Source: Siphonodentalium dalli
Taxonomy: Eukaryota > Mollusca > Scaphopoda > Gadilida > Siphonodentaliidae
Assembly: GCA_032622095.1 (NCBI GenBank)
Contig: CP136066.1
Coordinates: 155,455,152 to 155,519,151, forward strand
Direction of reading: 5' to 3'
Length of the DNA: 64,000 nt
How positions within the stretch are numbered: position 1 is the first letter of the stretch; every line of letters begins with the position of its first letter. Made by a program: the position numbers and the translations under genes. Below, piece by piece: positions 11,901-26,900 of this stretch. Below the pieces are notes generated by a model. The model was not told where the DNA came from. It ran no database searches and saw only the letters and a list, made by a program, of their open reading frames with translations.

Positions 11901-14900
11901 TATGAACTTTTCTATTTCATCAAAGTTTACGAAAATATGAACCTAAATCGTTGTTTTAAAACAGTCCAATATGGGACTATTTCCATACGAAATAAGCCCA
12001 CATTGGCATTACTTAATCCACCTTTTTTCATCGACACGACTTACCAGATTCACGCTCTTAATAATGTGTTTTCACTGCGACCCGCATCATTCAACGGAAT
12101 AACGGATATAAGCTCAGGTAGCAATACACGATTTCATGGGTTTGTAGGAAGGCTGAAAATAGGATTTTAAGCACATAAGGGCTATATATAACTGTCAGTT
12201 TGGCTTCTGTTATTTCTGGGTGTAATGGTTTGATGGTGTAATTATTTTATAAAGGTACGATAGTATAAATAATGGGTTGATGTTTGAATGCGAAGTATGT
12301 TTTTGGAATATGATGTGAGCCAGTTCTGTATGACACTCCACCGGAAAAGAGCCTGGTTTATCTCCCTTGAAATCAGTCATCTGCACAAATTTGAATTATT
12401 TTCAATATTTTAAAATTGATACAATAACTTTTCTTTATTTTTTAATATATCTTACATATATCTAGGTTCTATCAGCTCATAAGGTGATTATAGACATTCG
12501 CTCTGTCGTGGTTAGCTATGGGGCCGAAGACGGACAATTTCGGCCCAAAAATTGGTTGAAATGAAGATTCCGCACAGTCAGTCTAAGGGAGATAATTAAA
12601 CTTTTGATGTGACAATTCCAGTCAAAATACAGACAGATAATGATCTGACCATTTCTGAATCTTGTAACCAAGCATTCGTGTGCTGTTTATCAATGACCAT
12701 GGCGCAGCGGAAGGTTGTATACATGCAGTACCGCATCAAAATAGTGAAAATTGCCAGAACTCGTGTATCGCTACCTCAACATGGGCTTATTTCAGAAACA
12801 AATAAGTCCAATTTGAACCTTATGAATATTTAGATCTAATATCTATTTTCACGAGGATTATGTTGACATCGACTCTCACCTGTTCTATACCTCCATTGCA
12901 CCACGCATCTCGAACATTCTAGGTCGGGTGGGAGAACCAGCGTGTAGTTGAACAAAGCGTTAGATTTTCCTTTAGGTACATAGAACTTTGTAGTGTTCTG
13001 GCCTTTCAGCTGAAGTGGCCGTCTGTCCAAGCACTCTTGTGTAACTTCCTTTTTGTCGTCTGTAACTGGACATATTCTTATTTCAAACCAGCCCAAATGA
13101 TTTGCCGTCAGGTGGATGGTGATAGGCATGTCGTCTCCAGGGCTATACGTTCTTGTGACAACGTCGTTAGCATATTTTCCACCCAGTTCGTGTTCCCTGA
13201 TGCCATGCGCAGCGTCACCACACACTCCACATTCACCGTGATTCCTGACCCACTGTATCTGAAGCGAAAAACAGTATTTATATACTTAAACCTCCAAATT
13301 TTGTCTACGGATATGATAGGTCGATAAAGACACGAAATATTGATATGGCGGCTTCATATGCTTTGAAAAACACTTGCCAAAGTCACAGCCATTTTCCAGC
13401 TGTTTTTAAAAAAAATCGCCAGAAGTAAGATAAACGCTCTTTATTGCTACCATATCATGTATAGTACAACACGGAACGCTCTTTTCTGTTCCATGTCGTG
13501 CAAATGGCTGTTTTTTTTTGTTTAGGACCCAAACACCTGTTCATATGGAGCCCCGGAGGTGACATCCGAATGTTTTTTTTAAGTCGTGGCCACGAGAATA
13601 TGAAGTCGTGGCCACGAGAATATGAAGTCGTGGCCACGAGAATAAAGTCGTGGCCACGATAATATGAAGTCGTGACCACGACTCTATTCTTGTGGCCACG
13701 GCCTTATTATTGTGGCCACGACTTTATTCTCGTGGCCACGACTTCATATTCTCGTGGCCACGACTTTATTCTCGTGGCCACGACTTCATATGCTCGTGGC
13801 CACAACTTCATATTCTCGTGGCCACGACTTCATATTCTCGTGGCCACGACTTCATATTCTCGTGGCCACGACTTAAAAAAAACATTCGGATGTCACCTCC
13901 GGGGCTCCATAATATGTTCATACTTGCATTTTTCATTACTTCAGTGAGTCTATTTGGGTTACAGAATGCTCGTATATAGAAAGGTAGTTAAGATATCGAC
14001 CTATTTCGATACCGAGAACAATTCAAAGGCGAATACTATTATTTGTATGTTTGAAGCGCAAACCGCCACGTGGCTTTAAAATGCTTGAATGTAATTCGGA
14101 ATATACGCCGACACGCTTGCACCTAACATTCGAACATACGCCTCTCTGATTGGCTCATCGCACGGTGTCCAATACTCTGAAGGACCCATATTACGAAGGT
14201 CCAATACTCAGACGGCCCTATATTCCGAAGACCCAATACCCCGATGGTCCAATACTCCAAATATCCGATACTCTGAAGGTCCGATACTTCGAAGGTCCAA
14301 TACTATGAAGTTCCGATACTTCGAAGGTCAGATTATTTTATGGGCTGTCAATTGATATGTTGATATGCGTATGTAAATTTAATTATTTTAAAGCCTCTAC
14401 CATTATATACAACGATGTAAGCATTCAGTGAGGCCGCGGCGAAGATGTTGAAGGAGCCCCAACCTGGCCATGGGCAAAATACTAGAATACAAATAAATGT
14501 ATATGCTCATTCGTGGCATATTTATATTTTAAGGCAGACGACCCCATGCCATGGCGCCTGGCATAGTAAGCAGTCTCACAACAATGTCGCTTCCCTCTCA
14601 TCTCCCATTCTCGACAGCACACCTGGTATGACCTGCATGATTCATGATTATGAACTCTGTTCCTTTCCCAACATCTCTTTCCCGTCTCACCCTCCATCAC
14701 CCCTGTCCCCTTGACTATCAGTACATGCATATCTCTCCGACGTTATACTTCCCACCCGGCCCCCTCTCAACTTAACGAAGAGGGCGGGTAAAAATATTGT
14801 TTGGTTCGAGTTTGAAAAAGTGGGTCGAAAAGTTGTCGGGTGGAAAAATATTGGGAATTGAAGGAAATGACTGGGAATGTCCTCAGTGCATTTTCAACGA

Positions 14901-17900
14901 CTCGGCCATTCCCACTTCGCAAATAGGGTAAGTCGGGAAATTGACGGGAAAACACCGGGATAACCACAGAATCATCCATAGCCATCTCGGTCAAACATTT
15001 TGAGCCGAAAAAAGTTGTTGGGTCAAGTTTGAAAAAAGTGGGTTGAAAAGTGGTCTGGACGCTGTTCGGGGCGAAAAATATAATTTGGTGTAATTTCCGA
15101 CCCATTTTTTTGCCCAAAATATTTAGCCGAGGTGGCTATGCACGAATTTTGGGTCATTCCGGTCCGAAGACAGATTAATCGCCGGGCTCCACGTGTAAGT
15201 GTTGTACGTCTTTTCAATGAAAGTATGTTTATAGAAGGGTAACAGAACAGGACTAAAACAGCATTCAACCCAACCGATATCCCAAGCTGAAGAAAGATTA
15301 ATCGTGGACATGTCAGGTGATCAATCACGTTAAGGGGTATACGTGAATACCCAGGTTCCACGTTTATATGTAGTACGTCTTTTGAACGAACGCCCATTTT
15401 CGAAGAGCAACGGGGTGGGACTAGGTCCAAAAACAGTATCATGCAACGCAACTGATATCCCAAGATGTTGTGGACCGAGAAGACTTGGTCTATGGTTGAT
15501 TATAAATTGCCTATAGCCAGGTCTTATATATTTGATCTCAAGCAACAACAATTTCTGTGAAGTTCGAGATATAGTAGGCTTCACCAAACACTGTCCATTT
15601 GAAAGCCCTATATCTTTTATTACACTGACATATTCAAAGTCCCCGACGACCAACGTGAAAGATAAATTCATCAAATACAAATTGACAGTCTTATATGCCA
15701 CAATTTAAGCTCGTTATAATTGATGAAACCTGGCCTATATCTGGCGGTACAGCAAAAATCCCAACACCGTCTATAGATATGACATCGTCAACGCCGCTAT
15801 GTGGTTGTCGCTTACATTTTTGCTGCACAACATCGACAAAATTGGGGGGTCCGTGAAGTTAGCACAGCATTCAACATTCGTTCAACATTCGTGTGAAGTT
15901 GGCACAACATTCAACATTCGTTCAACGTTAGATTTTTCTTGTACATAAGTTTTTTCAACGTGAATGGATTAAGTGGGTCGTATATATAGCACCCCTATCA
16001 AAACTAGAGTATTCGATACTTCGATGCTCATTTTTGAGCAATTTTAACATTCGATTTTTCTTGTACATAAATTGTTTTTAACTTGAATGGATTTAGTGGG
16101 TCGTATATATAGCACTCCTATCAACACGAGTATTGGATACTTCGACGCTCATTTTTGAGCAATTGAAATTCCGGGGGAGAGAGAGAGAGGGGCACATCAT
16201 ATACGCATGATCGGATCGGGCCCATATATGCAGGGATTGTACCCTGATGGTACTTTAATTCTCCATAGGGCCCACGCCTAGCATGTGTGGTTTTCGCTGG
16301 CGAATGTTGAACAGAAAGAACATTCAACATTCGTTCAACATTCGTGTGAAGTTGGCACAACATTCAACATTCGTTCAACATTCGAGTTTTCTTGTACATA
16401 AGTTTTTTTAACGTGAATGGATTAAGTGGGTCGTATATATAGCACTCCTATCAAAATTAGAGTATTCGATACTTCGATGCTCATTTTTGAGCAATTTTAA
16501 CATTCGACTTTTCTTGTACGTAAATTGTTATTAACGTGAATGGATTTAGTGGGTCGTATATATAGTACTCCTATCAAAATGAGCATTGGATACTTCGATG
16601 CTCATTTTTGAAGAATTTAAATTGACTGTTGAATGTAGTGCCAACTTCACACGAATGTTGAACGAATGTTAAAATTGCTAAAAAATTAGCACCGAAGTAT
16701 TGAATACTCTAATTTTGATAGGGGTGCTATATATACGACACACTTAATCCATTCAGGTTGAAAAAACTTAAGTACAAGAAAATTCGAATGTTGAACGAAT
16801 GTTGAATGTTGTGCCAACTTCACACGAATGTTGAACGAATGTTGAATGTTCTTTCTGTTCAACATTCGCCAGCGAAAACCACACATGCTAGGCGTGGGCC
16901 CTATGGAGAATTAAAGTACCATCAGGGTAAATCCCTGCATATATGGGCCTGATCCGATCATGCGTATATGATGTGCCCCTCTCCCTCTCTCTCTCTCTCC
17001 CGGAATTGAAATTGCTCAAAAATGAGCATCGAAGTATCGAATACTCATTTTGATAGGAGTGCTATATATTACTAAATCCATTCACGTTAAAACAATTTAC
17101 GTACAAGAAAAATCGAATGTTAAAATTACTCAAAAATGAGTATCGAAGTGTCGAATACTCTAATTTTGATAGGAGTGCCATATATACGACCCACTTAATC
17201 CATTCACGTTAAAAAAAACTTATGTACAAGAAAAATCGAATGTTGAACGAATGTTGAATGTTGTGTCAACTTCACACGAATGTTGAATGTTGAATGTTGT
17301 GCGAACTTCACGGACCCATAAAACTGGGATATTTATTTCATTAATTATAACGTGTTCTGTGATCGTGCAAGCGTGGCTTGGTGTTTTTGAGACATTCATC
17401 TTCCACGATGATTGTAAAGCGACTTGGAATATGTCAGTTGAATAAGGGAAACCGGGCGTTCAAATGGGCGTGGAAAAGTCATACCCACTCGCTTTGTTAA
17501 GCATATTTTTAGAACATAAAAGCTATTTACTTTCTCATAAATTATATGAAGTAAGTAAGGTCTACATAAACATATAGGACTACTGCGCAAAAAAAAATCC
17601 ATTTTAACACAGGCAGACGAGCCAACCATGGGGCGGATATGACTACCAAATATGCGTAGTCTCGAATGATAGGTTACATTATTCCAGCATGGTTACACCA
17701 ATTTCGGAGTTTTGTCACACAGTATCGTGTCTTTTTCTGAAATATTAAATCAAATGGTTGGAGAAAGTTCAGATGAAATGACCGACGTTAGTTCCACTGC
17801 TTACACATTTATCTGACAGAGAAAGACTCGTTAAACTTAATCTTACGAGATAAAAAATATCGCCCGTTTCGAAGAAATTTGATCCACGGGGAACAAACCT

Positions 17901-20900
17901 GTCAAGTTTCAGACCTGTGTCACAATTTAAACGTAATAAACATCATACGACAAGACACTGCATATTTAAGGAAACAATACCACGGGAGCTCCGAGTCAAG
18001 GTGCCGATAGCTGTGGGGCGTCAGGGGTCATATGTTTAACATTTAGAGCATAATACGTATTTTTCCGAAGAGGCTCATCTGCAAAATACGTTGCCATTCG
18101 ACAAAGTGTAAATCAAACTTAAAATAAATTCTTCTTCACACAACGAGTTGTTAACGATCGGTACTCATGCAAAAGGGTGTATCGTATAAAAATGGTGTAT
18201 CGTATAAAAAATAGGACTAAAACGAAAAGAAAACAACCCCTGAACCATGTTTTATATTGTGAGAATCTCATATGTATAATCTTTTATATTTATTTATCAG
18301 ACAACCAAATAAATATGTACATGGATCGTAACTCTGTTCCTTCCCGTCTTCAGGGCGGGGTATTGCAGATTCATGTGGTATGCTACGCATTAATGCTGGT
18401 TGTTATCTGGGCTAACAATTACGATGCCTCACACAACACGTGTTGCTAAATAAGATCTTACTATATATGAGCGAGTTTGTGCTTGGCCGCGAAGAATCAA
18501 CAGAAAGAATAATGGCCAGGTTGATGTCGATCGGCGCAAATAGTCAGTCTCATATCCACATATAGCGAGGCGAACAGTGAGCCATTGTACAATTTGAGCT
18601 CGAGATATCTCGATATTTGCTGAAAGGATGCGAGGAGATATCAGGATAACACACACGATTGTACAGCCTTCAAGTCGCGTGCCACGAGCATAAAGCGATT
18701 TCCACCGAAGACTTGAATTCCAATGACCTGAACACTTCTACTATTCATTTTTTTTTTTTGAAACAATCCAGTAACCAGCTAAAAATAACAATCGTCTATT
18801 AAAAAACTCCCACGCACATCTGTGATGCAGCCTTGAAATTTGGGGTGAATGAAGCTTGTAAAACATGTGAAATTTGGCATATGATGCAGGCGTCGCCCTC
18901 AAACTCATGTTGTAAGCACACTTTGTGATAGACGCACAGACTCAGAAACTGGAAGAAGCTGTACCTATACGGTTCTTGAAGTCAGTATAACCGGCATGCA
19001 TTCATTTGATTGTTTTCCTTGCGCGTTATGTGAGAGGACGGAATGTCCCTAAACTCAACGTAACTATAAAGTTGTGGGTGCATAAGTTATCAGCGCCCTG
19101 TTTTCAGGATGGGTTGTAGACCAAGTCTTGGGATATCGGTTTGGATGATGCTGTTTTGGACGAGTCCCGCCCCGTTGCTCGTCGATAACTGATTTTCATC
19201 CAAAAGACCTACTGCACGTACACGTGGAACCCTGGCATTAACGTAAACACCTGAATGTTCAACATATCTTCGTGGAAATACTCACCTAAATGTGAAATAG
19301 GTACATGATGTGATTATTTGACTCTGAAATAAGCAGATAGTGGACTCTTATCTGTTATTTCGTTTTACGGCGCGGGCCACAATGAAAACACCTGTTAAAG
19401 AGCGTACACCTGAAAAGTCGTCAGTTGGCTCATTTGTGTCATTGTCCGCACATAATCTGCATATAATCGCCTCATTATGAGTCGATAATGTGACTAAAAT
19501 TTTCTAACTAATTTTCAGCATATTATCGAGTCAAAATTAGGCGATTCTAAGCAGATTATATACCAAATCAAGTTATATTATAAGCAGATAATGTGCTGGT
19601 TTTGGGGAGAACATGTTGAAAAGTGATTAATCTGTCTTCAAACTGGTATATACAAATCGAAATTCTCTGGAAATCAAGGCTTTGTTTACATATAAATCTC
19701 GTTGCTTTGCCATTTAAAGGTACGGTTGGCCTTGGTGGTGGGCATCCTGTGAAAATATTTCCACCCGTCAAAAACCGCCACAAACAGAAAGAACATCAAA
19801 ATGTAGACAGACTTTGTCCGTATACAAATAAGAAATATCGCATAAACAGTATGTTATTGTCATATGTTGACCATTGTTATGTAAACAAAAGCATAAAAAA
19901 GTTACTTTTCTGGTGTTTGTTTATATTATGATGGTAAACATAAAGAGCGTTCTTTGTTGGTGAATTCCTGATATGGAACTAATAAAGAGCGTTTATGCCA
20001 TTTGTGTGTGATTAGCCAGTAGCATTGTGCTGTCTTCTGTAACACAATCGGGCTCTTGCTTAGGTAAAATATAGTAGGTCTTTATGATAGCATGCTGTTT
20101 ACGCGATGGTCATGGTATATATGGACGAAACTGTATGCGTTTTAATGATTTTCTGTTTACGGTGATTGGAACAAATATGAATATTTTCGACAACTAAGGC
20201 CTCACGTGCCTTTAACGGACCTTTGATATATGCATGATTGATATCTCAAGCTGTTGTGGACAGAGAAGACGTGGTCTAGATGCTTCGGTACAGTTTTTTC
20301 GGCACGTGTACGGTTTCAGCATCTACATGAGGACTTCATCACTTCGATTCTTTTACTCGCAAAATGTTTGTCAAACACTTTCATTCTCAATGTCTTGTGT
20401 TAGCGTGTATTTATTAGTTTAGTTACTATTTCCCACGTTTTAGCGATATAAAGATTGAAATAAAAACGTTCTAGTCACTAAGAATATATACACCCATTGG
20501 TTATAATATTACAAGGTGTCGAATCGCCTAAATTGTATAATACGCAGGCGCCGAAACAACCAGGTACCAAGCCACCACAAAATTGTGTGCCTATAAACGA
20601 GCATGACGTATGGATAATGCTGACGTCTAATACATTATCTCGAGCCTCCAAGCAGTTAATATTGCCAAAAATATTTGGAGTCCAGAGGATATTTAACTTT
20701 TTCGTGCATAATTTCCACGAATCAGCAGGAGAGTATTGCCCAGTCTAAACTTTTGATCGTTTCACTCAAGTATCTTAATTGTTCATAAAGATCATCTCGC
20801 ATCACATGCAGATCATGGGAATGGGACATTGCAACACATGCCAGCTCAGTCAATACAATACAACAATGACTGCCAAAACGACCGGTCAGTTAGTGTCAGC

Positions 20901-23900
20901 ACATCATTATTCGATTGACCTCTCATCGGAAGTCAACATCTCAGTTCCGAGAACACACATCCAAAGCGCAGGGCGTGTCAGTCAAGACCATTGGGTATAA
21001 TGGTTATCCTTTTTGTAACACGAATGAACAGTTATGAACTGTGGGAACCCTCAAATTTCTCATTGAACCACAACACACGTGCAAAGCACAGTACGTGTCA
21101 ATCAAGCCCATTGCATATATAATGGATATCCTTTTTGTAACACGAATCAACTGTGGGAACCCTCAAATTTTTCATTGAACTAGGCGGACTTCAACTTGAA
21201 ATCGGCTACAGTCCGTCACATACGTTTACTGTGTTGTGTTGCAAAACGCAAACGGCAGCACGGTATAGTCTGATTCGAACAAAAAGAGCATGCAAGTTTC
21301 AGGGGGAATTAATCAAATGATCGCCTCTCTAGGCATTGCTCCATGTTGGTGATTACATGTGGTCAACTCAATTTTCTCATATATAGTCTTGTAAGACTTC
21401 CGATATTGGCATATTATTGGGCACTGAGATATGTTGGAATATTGATCCCACATAATTAATATTCATTTCACTGTCCAATGAGGATGCATAATTCCCGAAC
21501 AAAGGAATAAGGGCGAGACTGATTTGACCGGGAATCAGAGAAGAGTTCCTTTCCAACTGCCGAACACGAGGACGCAATGTGACTGTCTGTTGTAATGTTT
21601 TCTTTGTTGTGTATATACAAGTCTTGAAATTTCAACTTCGTGGAGGAATCTGTTATTCCCAGACTGTAATGCTCGGGGCCAGATGGTTACAGTCTTTCAA
21701 TAAACACATTCGATGGGTGTCAATTAAATGGCTCAAAGTTTGGTTCTTTCGGGGGTAAACTGATAGCAACCATGAGTTGTAAGGGTTGAATCGGTGCTAA
21801 GACAATAACCCCAAAATAAAAAATATGCTTGTAAACAACATAATGACCGCAGCTGTTTTAAGGGGAATCGGTGCTAAGACAATAACCCCAAAATTAAAAA
21901 TATGCTTGTAAACAACATAATGACCACAGCTGCTTTATTGTGGTGTGCATTCTACAAGAGGAGTATTGGGAAGTGACTTATTTGGGTATTTTCAGATAAC
22001 TGTCGCCGAATTAATCTACGGCGTCGAACTCATGTCACGAATACTAAGTCTTCTCATCGGAGTTTGGGGTGTGTAAGTGCGTCTCAATCTCGACGAACCC
22101 GTGTCGGTGCATAGTGCCATCAGATACAAGCATTGAAACCAGACGGAACCCACACCACCCCGAATAGCGTAGCGCGTTACCATCGGAATACATTCGAGAA
22201 ATGGAATATATGCTGATTACACTCCATATTTAAAGTTGACTTTGTTGTTTCCATGTGATGTCTATGAAATTGTGATGTCTATATTATTATTATTATTTCC
22301 AATTGTACAAATAGTACTTAACTCTCAATCATTGAAATCATAAGTGTTTTGTATTTGGTATACTGTGTATATCACCCTAATCTACTGCCTGTGAAGGCGC
22401 CTATGATTGGCAAATCAAGTTATTCTATTCTAGTCATGTAGCTGCCTTTGTTTTTATTTTAAATTACTCAAGCACATTTCGGAACATTTCTTACAATTTC
22501 ATAGCGGGAGCCCCATCAAATAGTATGCACTTATTGACTGTTTTGGGGTTAAATAGCGATAATTATTTTATATGTAGAGTTCACAGAGGGTCATATTGTC
22601 TTTTGATTAGACGAAGCGTGAACTCGCACAAGAGAGTAGTATCGACCATTGCCCGGGAAGTGAACTATCGCCCGGGCTATTGTCTTCTAACTATTACCCG
22701 CCTGCTGACGTCACGATTAGTGGGAGGTAAGAATTGTGCCTATTAATAGGTTTAAAAAAAATATATACATATATACATATGGCAATTCTCGCCTCGCGCA
22801 AATTATGACGTCGGCAGCGGGTAATAGTTCAACTATAGCCCGGGCGGTAGTTCGCCGGGCAATGGTCAAAACTACTCTCTGAAACGTGATTACGCTTCGT
22901 CCAATCAAAAAACATTATGACCCTTTGCGAAATCTATGTAAAAAAAATAAAAATAATAATACTACATATTAGAGAACAAATCTTCCAAATGTAGTATTCC
23001 TCTACCACAATGTACCCGCCCTCTTGGTTTATACGCAACCGTGACTACCCACGGACAGTTCTAAACATAATTCTACATAATTGATAATCAGTTCATCAAC
23101 CGAAAGTAAGAAACAGCTGTATTGGATTTTTTTTTAAGCAGGATCGCTGGAAGTTAGATTGCAGAGCCCCTTTGGATATGGACCAAACATCTACTATTTA
23201 AGGAATATGTGCTATCGGACATTATTTATTATCATTGTCATGTCGTTTTGACAACCCAAGTTATTTTGAACATATTCCTGCACGTCTTGGGCCCTGAGAA
23301 TAAAAAAACTAGTACATATCCACGTAGACGACGTTCCCTATAATTAAAAGTGGCAACTGAAGTGCCACCGCGTGCACGGTGGGGAATCACGTGGTTTCGA
23401 GTTGATGAGTATCACGCATTCAAAATGTCCGAGGCGATCTAAAAAGCGACCAGAAGCGAGGAAAAGCGTAGTAAACTAAGATATGCCATATTACATAGTA
23501 TTTGACAGCTACGAATAGATGCTATACTATCTTTCAAACAAGCTAATACCTCATTTATGTCCAAATTCAGATTTGTTTGCTCTAACATTCTGACCAAAGT
23601 TGTCAGTCGAAGGATTTTCCAAGATGTATGGACTGGTGTTTTCCACGCACCCCGACTGGCAACTTTGGTCCGAATGTTATAGAAAACCACTAAGTATTTC
23701 CAAACAAATAAGGTATGAACTTGTTTCAAAAATAAGCCAGCATATGCTCGTAAGAGTCAAACTGCTATGTTTTGTGTCAGTTCCTCGTATATTATGACTT
23801 TGTGCACTTGCACATTTTGAATGCGTGGTACTCAGCAACCTCGAAACCATGTGATTCCCCACCGTGGCATGCGCAGGTATCACGGTATGTATTGTATCAA

Positions 23901-26900
23901 AACATCGTCATTTGTCAAAAGGGCGCCTTTGCCCCTGGCGCTGCCACTTAAAATTGTATGCTGCGTGGATGGGGTCAGTCCGCTCTTCCAGATCAGTCGG
24001 GCATGTTGACATTAATCATTTACATTCGTGAACATTCGTAACGAACTGATCCATATATTGCTTGCATGTCAGCTATAAAAAAGTTTCCTTGGGCCAGCTT
24101 TGTCCAAATCCTGTTGTGTATGTCTTAATTTCGGCGGCAACATAATATTTGCGTGCGAAAAAATATCCGTGGAGTCTCGTGGTTGTCCAAGGTCGAGAGC
24201 AGGACGTCTCGCGACCGGCCGCACTGATGTCTCATCCAAACAAGGAATGCTCTGTTTGTGTTCTTCTTGCCTTCGTAAATATGCAATTGTTTTTGGAATG
24301 AGGCATTGTGCATTCATCACGTTTCCAATTGAATTGCTCCAGAAGCACAATGTATAATCTCTGTCGACACGGTGTGAGTAAACACGCAGTTTTGGACCGA
24401 TCAGCTAATACAAATCTCTCTATTTGAAAACAGCGGTTCCATAAGTTACGACTGCTTGGTTCGGGAATGTTATTCTACACCAAATGTCGATGAATTTAGA
24501 ACACATTTATTGAATTACCTGTGGAAATAGCTATAAGTCCGAACCCATGCATATATACTGACAGAACGTATGCATATATAGGGGATTAATTGGTGTCTCA
24601 TCGCTCTTCACATTGGCGACCGTTAAGTTATAATTTAAGTAAGTAGAGGGCTAGAAATATTGAGTATGAAATCTGCTAGCCGGAAAGTATCAGCTATATT
24701 AATTTAGTGTTGACGAAAGCTGGATTGAAATCTGGGACCAGTTGCGTGTGTACTCAGACCTATGGTACCATATATGCCCTGGTTATAATGTTGTAATAAC
24801 TGAGATAACTCTGGTGGCGAGCGGTGGTGCACTAGGTTTGGGTGTCTACCGTTCATACTAACAATTCGAAACTTTGCTGTTGGTCGAAAGACTATTTGTC
24901 TCCCGTTTAATGCAGAGAAAACTTTGGATGGCTAAGTTGTTTATCTCAGTCGGCGACTAAAAGAAATCTTAACTGAACATTTGGAGCGATATGCAAGGCA
25001 CATGTTTCTACTCTCTTGAATGCCGTGGGTCATGTTATATACCCTCAATCATGTTTTGCTGTTTGTAACTATGGTTCTCTTTGCAAGTTCAAAATAATAG
25101 CTATGTTAAGTCGAGAACTGAGGATTCAGTCCTGTTCTTATGCGGTTCAGGATTAAATATATTTATGTATATATAATTTAATCATAATATTATAAGCTTT
25201 CATCTCACGGAATACTGTTAAAACAATTGGTTGGGGCTTAGTTATTTCTCGACAAAATTAACCGCGATCGATTCATGTAGGTCACTCTTCCAGAACCATG
25301 AGATATATGCCCAGACTGGCGGACAGACAGGCAGCATTTTTCTTCTTAATCCTTTCATGACGGGAACTGCGCTGGTGCTGCATTAAATACCATGCGATGT
25401 ATTATCTTATATATGCGAGTTTCCCCACAGGGAGCCTCGCATATATAAGAGAATGCACTGGCTTACCCTGTCAAGGTAAATATTGTTAGGCCAGTGTATT
25501 CTCTTTTATATGAAAGGCATCCAATGGGAGTGCGTATATAAGAGAATGCATTTTTACAGGGTTTTCGCAAAATTTCAGGAAGATCCAGTCATGGAATGGT
25601 TAAAGTCGGGGTATAACAAATTAACTAAAGGACCACGAGACATAGACAATAAATGAACATGAAATTCATTTTAAGATGATACTCGGCATATATATTATAT
25701 GTGTAATCTAGCTAATACGATAATTTAAAAAAGGTCTATCTCTTTCAGAATGTGTATATCATTAGTTGTCTTAATATATCAGCCATTGTGATATTAGGGA
25801 AATACTCCCCCAGCATTAGAATATTTTGGGCGTACAAGTAAACCTGTTTTATTGCCAAAACGCAGTATACCACTTTTGACATGGGGCCACTTTCACATTG
25901 ACAGTGCTCAAATGGTACACACATTTTGAAAGTGGGCTGTAGGGTATACATGATTTGCTATCGGCGCTGAATTATTTACGTTAACTGTATACTGAAAGTC
26001 TGGTGCCCATCAACAATTTATTATCAGTGCCATTTCCATTGGAACGCAAACAATTTTTCCAGCAGAAATCGCGACAGATGCAAAACTAAACGACGTCAGA
26101 TCGAACGATATTTCAAAACATGTGAACCTACAGCACATTTTCGAAACATGTGTACCCCTCAACACTTTAGTAAGCGAGAGTGACCCCTTCAGCATAACTA
26201 TTTGTCAATACGAATATACTTGTATGTTTAAGAAGTAATGAATGTATGAACAATTTCGCAAAATTCATCCCTCCGTAATGGAAGTGGAACATTATCATGA
26301 CCACCATTTGATTGAATTTCGTCGAAGTTTGTTCTGAAGTTTGATCATCCCACCTCTGTTGCCATATAGTTCGTAAATTGGAATTGATTCGAGATCGTAA
26401 TTCGCTATGTGCGATTCCTCAGGGTCGAAGCATCGAGCTGCGCTTGGAGTCACACACGTTCATTAGCATTGATCCCAACATGACTATACATCCTGTTATT
26501 CCGAAAAGCCGCGCATTATCTGCTTACAATAGAACTTGTTTTATGTTGATAATCTGCTGAGAATCGCCTTATTTTGTGTCGATAATGTGCTGAAACATTA
26601 TCGACTCACAATGAGGCGATTCTAAGCAGATTACGTGCGCACAATGACATATATAAACCAACTCACGACTTTTCAGGTGTACGCTCTTTAACATGTGTTT
26701 TAACTGTGGTCCGCGCCATAATATAAAAATAATAACGGACATGATTACATTATCTGCTTATTTCAGAATCAAATAATTACATAATGTACCTATTTCACTT
26801 TATGTGTCGATTATGTGCGTATTTGCGCGAGGGTATGTTGGACTATAGATACCCAACACAAGGAGATGCCGATCTGACAAAGGACTAGGACAAGATTGAG

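Noticed and set aside
13575-13875. CRISPR-like array
   Set aside because: Repeats are directly abutting without unique spacers, they switch orientation, and the genome is animal.
13672-13979. Overlapping frames encoding HDFILVATTSYSRG repeats
   Set aside because: They are translations of the palindromic 22-bp array in all frames, not a repeat protein.
24069-24357. Overlapping open frames on both strands as an additional exon
   Set aside because: No recognisable family, no clear splice sites, and it lies inside the repeat-filled LPMO intron.
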